DNA of 64,000 bases from Xylaria sp. FL1777. Taxonomy: Eukaryota > Ascomycota > Sordariomycetes > Xylariales > Xylariaceae. A program made the position numbers and the translations under genes. Each line of letters begins with the position of its first letter. Within the stretch, counting starts at the first letter, position 1. Shown piece after piece: positions 59,217-64,000 of this stretch. Under the pieces are notes generated by a model. That model worked only from the letters and a program-made list of their open reading frames with translations, searched no databases and was not told the origin of the DNA. Where the stretch lies: positions 27,155 to 91,154 of the forward strand of contig MU400678.1 of assembly GCA_022578965.1 (NCBI GenBank). The letters are read 5' to 3'.

Positions 59217-61555
59217 AAAAAGAACTTTGTAAATTTTTAGGTATATAATAAGCCTTTATAAAAAATATAATTGCTGTTAAAAAAAATAAATAGCAAATTA
59301 TAAGTATAATATTATAGCTTTAGCTTTAATAACGTAAGGATTATTTTAAGTTTTAAAAAAGCTATAATTATAAAAGTTTTAACTTAAGGCTATTAAAAAA
59401 AAACAAAATACAAAATAATAATAAAATAAGTATATAGTACTATTAATTATAAAATAGTATAAAAAAGGCTATTTAGCAGTAAAGCTTTATAGTTATATGT
59501 TTGCTTTAATAAATAGTTATAATATATAGTAGCTAATATAATTTTTTATAAAACTTAAAACGCTAAATTAACTTTTTAGTTATATAGCATTTTAGCATAT
59601 ATAGGTTTTTAGTAGAAATAAATAATAAAAGTAAGCATTATATTATAAAAAAAGCTAACTTTATAGTTTTTTGCTTTAGTAAAGAACAAAATAAACATAA
59701 CGCGGTATAAAGAATTAGCTTATTTTTTTTGCTGCTTAATGCTATTAATATATATACTTTAAAAACCTTTAAGTTTTATAAACTTATAAACAGAAACAAA
59801 TATAGTTTAAAAGCTTGTTTAACTTTATTGTTTTTTTTTATTTTTTTTATATATTTTTTTGCATAAAAACTAAAGCAAATAGTAAACTAAACTAACAAAA
59901 CAAAACATAATTAATAGCTTTAGTTGTTTTAGCTTAATAAAAAAAGCTTAGTTAGCTATATTTTTTAATAGTATATAGTATATAAAGAAAAATTATCTTG
60001 TTTAGCTATTAATTATAAAAGGTAAAACGAATTTAGCTAGCTAAAAATATAGCAGTAGCTAAGTATATAGCAGTAGCTAAGTATTAAAAAATAACTAAGT
60101 AGTAATTATAAAGCAAAGTAAGCTTATTAAGCAAGTAGTAAAGCATTTAAGTTGCTTAATTAAAATATATAATAATGTTTTAAAAGTTATAATATATAAG
60201 GAATTAAATACTAGTAGATTTAAAATAGCTTAGCTAGCAAATATTTAAAAAAAGCAATAAGCTATTAATATAGCAAGCAAAAAAAATAATAGCTATATAA
60301 AAAAGTATTATTAGTAGCGCATTGCTAAAGTTTTTATTTATTTAAGCTATAAAGTTTTAAAAATATTAATTAGTAGTAAACTAAGCGAAACTAAAGTAAG
60401 CATAAAGCGTGCTTTTTATAAAGATTAGTTTTAGTTCTTGTTTTTAGTTTATATAAGCTATAAAAAATTTAGCAAAGAGTTATAAAGTATTAATGCTGCG
60501 TTATTAAACTTTAAAGGCTAAATAATATATAATAGTTTAGGTAGCTTTACATATATAAGCTACATTAGGTGTACTATTAGCATTGCGTTATAAAATATAG
60601 CTAGTAAAAAAGTTATATCTTTAAAATATAAAAGCTAAGCTAAAAAGGCTTGCTTAGATTTTAAAGCTATAAAGAACAGCAGCTAGTTTTTAATACTTAA
60701 ATATATTAAAAACGTAAGCTTATGTTTTTATTTTTAGCTTAGCTAGCTTTATTAGTATACTATAAGCATTATAGCTTTTTAAATATAATTGCTGTTTTAG
60801 TTACTAATAAATAAAAGCGCTTTTGCTTTAAATATATAAGCTTAAAAGCATTTGTTATATATAAACGCTAGCAATACTTTTTAGCAAAAGTTAAAAAATG
60901 TTATTTTTATAAGTTACATAGTATAAAAAAGTTGTTTAAGAAAACATATAAGCAGCAAAATATAGTATTAAAGAGTACTTAAAAAGAAAAAAGTATATAA
61001 ATGCATATTTAAGTAAAAAAAAAAAAAAAAAGAAGATTTAATGCTTAAGTGTATAAGTATAAAAGTATAAATATATGCAAGTAAAAAAGAAAGCAAAACT
61101 AGCAATAAAGCTATAAAAGCAACTAAAATTATATAATAGCATATTTTTGTTTTAATATTTATTAATAAGTTTAATTAGTATAAAGTAAGTGTTTTAGTAT
61201 AATAAAACGAAATATTTAGCAAAAAGAACTAGTTTAATAAAAAAAAGAAAATCTAAAGTATAGTATATTTACTTAAAAAAAAAAAATAGTTTTATAATAC
61301 AAAATTAGCAGCAAAAAGGTATATTAAAGTTATGTATTTACTTAGCTTGTTTTATAGCTGCATATTTTATTATATTAGTAAATAAAGAAACAATAAAAAT
61401 ATTAAAAGAAATAGTTAAATAAAAGCAGTAAATATTATTAGAACATTATTATAAAAAATCAGAAAATATAATATTAAATAGTACATAATAAGTAATATAG
61501 TATAAAATCTAATAAAAAAAAGTAAGTAAAGCAAGAAAATAAAACTTTATTAAAT
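59217..61555. other. Eroded DNA without recognisable gene
   Basis: A-rich on +. Contains a perfect 18-bp tandem duplication (TATAGCAGTAGCTAAGTA twice, near 60049-60086) and an A-run at 61018-61031. No gene motifs found. Confidence 0.4.
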
Positions 61556-61680
61556 AAATAAATATTTATATATATGCATATATATATATATATATGTGTG
61601 TATATATATATATGCGTTTTTATATATATATATATATATATAAAAATGCATATTTATATATAGAAATATATATAAGGAAT
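61556..61680. repeat. (TA)n microsatellite with TG and GC interruptions
   Basis: Alternating TA for about 120 bp, interrupted by TGCA, TGTGTG and TGCG. The TGTG patch and single GCs suggest decay from, or mixture with, a (TG)n tract. Confidence 0.9.
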
Positions 61681-63214
61681 ATATATAAAAAAGAAATAAA
61701 TAAAAAAATGCATAAATTAGTACTAAAGAAGTTTCTACTAATATTTTTAGTATAAGCAAGTGCAAAAAAAGCCAAGATTTAATTTTTTTAACTAGCTTTA
61801 TTTTATGCTATAATATTTTATTATTTAAAAAAAAGATATATTAGCACTAAATTTAGCTTTTTTTAAAACAAGTACTCTTAAAATAAGTAAATAGCAAAAA
61901 ATAAGCATTGTTTAAAAAAAAAAGGTAGCTATAACTAAAAGAATATTTGCTAAAGTTATTGTTATTATAGCTAGCCTTTTAGCTAGCATAAGCATTTTGC
62001 TTAAAAATAAGCGTTATTATTTTTTTTGTTGTAGTAATAAGTATAATTTAATTTTATTTTGATTAAAGGTAAAAAAAAAGTAATAACTATAAGAATATAA
62101 GCAATAAATAAAGCAGCATTAAGTATAATAATTATAATAAAAAAAACAAAAAAAAATATAAAAGTTTAGTACAAAGTAAATTATTAGTATGCTTAATAAA
62201 AATGCTATTAAGTATTAATATAGCTTTATGCTATAATATTACTTTTAAAGAAAATTTTTATTAAGCAAGCTATAAGCTTAATTATAAGCTTATTTATGCT
62301 ACTTATTATTTTTTACTTAACTATTAGTGCTACATATTTTTTTTTTTAATAAACAAAGCACTTAAAGTTTATAGCTACTATTAGCTTTATAATATAGTTT
62401 TAAAGCTTATTTACGTTATAAAAAAGAAATAATAACTTAGCAGTAATATATTTAATATATTAAGCTAAGCATAAGCTTAATAAAGCAATAAAAGCTTTAA
62501 ACGGTTTGTTTTTTTTTTTTTTTATTAGCGCAAGTATTATAAGAACACTAAGGACTAAAAACACAAAAGGAAAAAAACAAAAAGCAATTAAATGCTACAG
62601 AACAAAGCTTATAAATATAAACAAAAAAAGCAAGAATAAAAAAAAAACGGAAGACTAAAAGCTAAAAAGTAGCGTACGGAAAAAATTATAGCAGCAGTAG
62701 CAAAAAAACAGCATAAAAATATATATATAAGCAAACTATAAAAAAACCTTAAAAATAGCGTTAAAAAAATTATAAGCAAAAAATACTATTAGCTATATGT
62801 TTTATTTTAGCTTAGTATAAAAATAAACTATAAAAAACTAGTATAATAAGTTTTTAGAATAGCTACTAAGCAAAAATACGTTAATAATTTTATAGCGTTT
62901 TATTAAAATAATCGTTTAAATCTTTTTATTTTCTAAATTATTGTAGTAATAATAAATAGAAGTAATTATAAAAAAGCTAAAAAATATAAAAAAAGCAGAA
63001 ATATTGTTTTTGTTTTTTTTGTAGGCTTATAAGCAAAAAAGTAGCTTTAGATGCTTTTTTGCAGCAGTACTGTTTTTAAAGCTAGCTTTAAGAGCTCTTT
63101 AAAAGCTATATAAAAAAAAATAATTTATAAACGTAAAGTATAACAACAGTTTTTAATGTAGTGCTTTTTTTAAGAGCTAAAGGAATATTTAAGGCTAAGT
63201 TTTGTTTTATTTCA
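61681..63214. other. Eroded A-rich DNA without recognisable gene
   Basis: No nameable frame. Basic, Lys-rich text in + frames around 62560-62700 is produced by purine runs. Ends at the short inverted-repeat element. Confidence 0.4.
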
Positions 63215-63346
63215 GGTGCCTTAGACTAGAAACATAGAACAGCGGGCTGCGCCTGCTGCAAGCCATAACCTACCTCCTTTAGGGGCCCGTGCAGATATAT
63301 CTGTGGGTCCATGGCCTGCGTTCTATATATTCTAGTTTAAGGCACT
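63215..63346. mobile_element. Short terminal-inverted-repeat element, copy 3, GC-rich and little mutated
   Basis: A 132-bp unit bounded by GGTGCCTTAGACTAGAA and TTCTAGTTTAAGGCACT, continuing inward as ACATAGAAC / GTTCTATAT. The interior (63240-63322) is the most GC-rich stretch of the window, with AGCGGGCTGCGCCTGC, CCTCCTTTAGGGGCCC and a nested hairpin around GCAGATATATCTGT flanked by GGGCCC and GGGTCC. The eroded partner at 18519-18650 has A or T at many of these sites. It carries no ORF of note and could be a MITE or a hairpin end of a larger element, since the longer 786-bp duplication begins exactly here. Confidence 0.8.
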
Positions 63347-64000
63347 CTTATTAATTTTCGAGCTAAAGTTCACTTTGCACACGTATGCATACTACTTATA
63401 CCTATAGATTATTTGCTAATAAAACCCAAAAATAACAATTATAACATTGCTTAAGGCTTTTTATAGTAATACTTATATTTAGCACTAACTTTATAATTAA
63501 AATACTTTATTATATTATAATATTTTAAGCTTAAATAGTTAAAAGTTAAGCTTTATTTGTTAATTTATTAATTAGTATTATTTTTTTACTTTACTATAAA
63601 ACTATAAACTTTTAACGATTTTAGTTTTAGCTTAATTAATAGTTACTTTTTAGAAAAACTAATAGTTTTAAAACTTTTAAAATTTATTAAAAAGCTTAGC
63701 AAACTAAATAAACTAACTAATAACGTAATATTAAAGCATTTACTTAATAATTATATTTAATATTTTATATAGCATATTTTGCTATAATTAAAATATAACT
63801 AATAGTATATATTAAAATATAACTTTATATAAGCTATTATTAGTGCTATTTTAAATTATTATTAATTTAATAAATTATATAAGCTTAAGCTTAAAGCTAA
63901 GCAAATTAAGTTAATTTAGCATATAATATTTTATTATAATAATATTATATTAATAGCTTAAACTAATTATAAAAAAAGCATTATATTATAAACTGTTTTA
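63215..64000. repeat. 786-bp segment, inverted duplicate of 17865-18650, running off the window
   Basis: The reverse complement of 17865-18650 over its full length, without net indels. It includes the short inverted-repeat element at its left end. Outside that element both copies are A+T-rich, but this one is slightly less eroded (e.g. CACTTTGCACACGTATGC where the other has ATATATAAAGTG on the opposite strand). The + frame corresponding to the open frame 18093-18290 (-) is interrupted by stops here. Confidence 0.88.

Noticed and set aside
61550..61765. A - strand open frame across the (TA)n microsatellite
   Set aside because: The Tyr-Ile repeats are simply the translation of alternating TA.
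1..64000. CRISPR arrays, bacterial promoters, ribosome binding sites or terminators
   Set aside because: The window is eukaryotic, retrotransposon-derived DNA; tandem repeats present lack spacer structure, and no expressed gene was found to which such signals could belong.

Overview
The window has the look of a fungal AT-isochore, most likely from a filamentous ascomycete (Pezizomycotina). I see no intact protein gene, tRNA or rRNA. The sequence is very A+T-rich and full of stop codons. Where two copies of a repeat can be compared, they differ mostly by C-to-T and G-to-A transitions, which is what repeat-induced point mutation (RIP) leaves behind. Reading the relics with the stops ignored (CAA/CAG/CGA/TGG having become TAA/TAG/TGA) reveals transposon proteins, often in one frame over kilobases. 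The remaining C and G sit largely in GpC dinucleotides.

Left part (1-9.64 kb): a Ty3/gypsy element (Gypsy-A, + strand) runs in from the left edge with its pol in a single frame (end of protease, reverse transcriptase, RNase H, integrase). A second complete element, Gypsy-B (3286-9400, two 523-bp LTRs, target duplication GTTAA), has inserted near the 3' end of that pol. The chromodomain end of Gypsy-A resumes in frame after 9405. Gypsy-B is coded on the - strand (integrase plus chromodomain recognisable). Between pol and its 3' LTR it carries a separate gene relic on the opposite strand, with a Zn(II)2Cys6-type cysteine pattern and a coiled-coil-like tail.

Middle (9.6-43.9 kb): eroded DNA with a third gypsy integrase (Gypsy-C, 22.0-23.15 kb, + strand), a 102-bp minisatellite (20.2-20.9 kb), a 297-bp repeat family in three copies (18.7, 28.8 and 36.2 kb), short terminal-inverted-repeat elements (12.67 and 18.52 kb), and coding relics I could not name (27.6-28.8 kb +, 32.6-33.1 kb -).

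Right part (43.9-64 kb): a Pif1/Helitron-type helicase relic (44.07-45.57 kb, -), an unrecognised 335-codon relic (53.1-54.1 kb, +), two sets of local repeats (55.4-57.7 kb), the 3' end of a Tad-like non-LTR retrotransposon ORF2 (58.66-58.94 kb, +) followed by 39-bp in-frame repeats, and at the right edge an inverted copy of the 17.9-18.65 kb segment. That copy starts with an unusually GC-rich, little-mutated short inverted-repeat element. The genes do not form a pathway. This is a layered, nested transposon graveyard inactivated by transition mutations.
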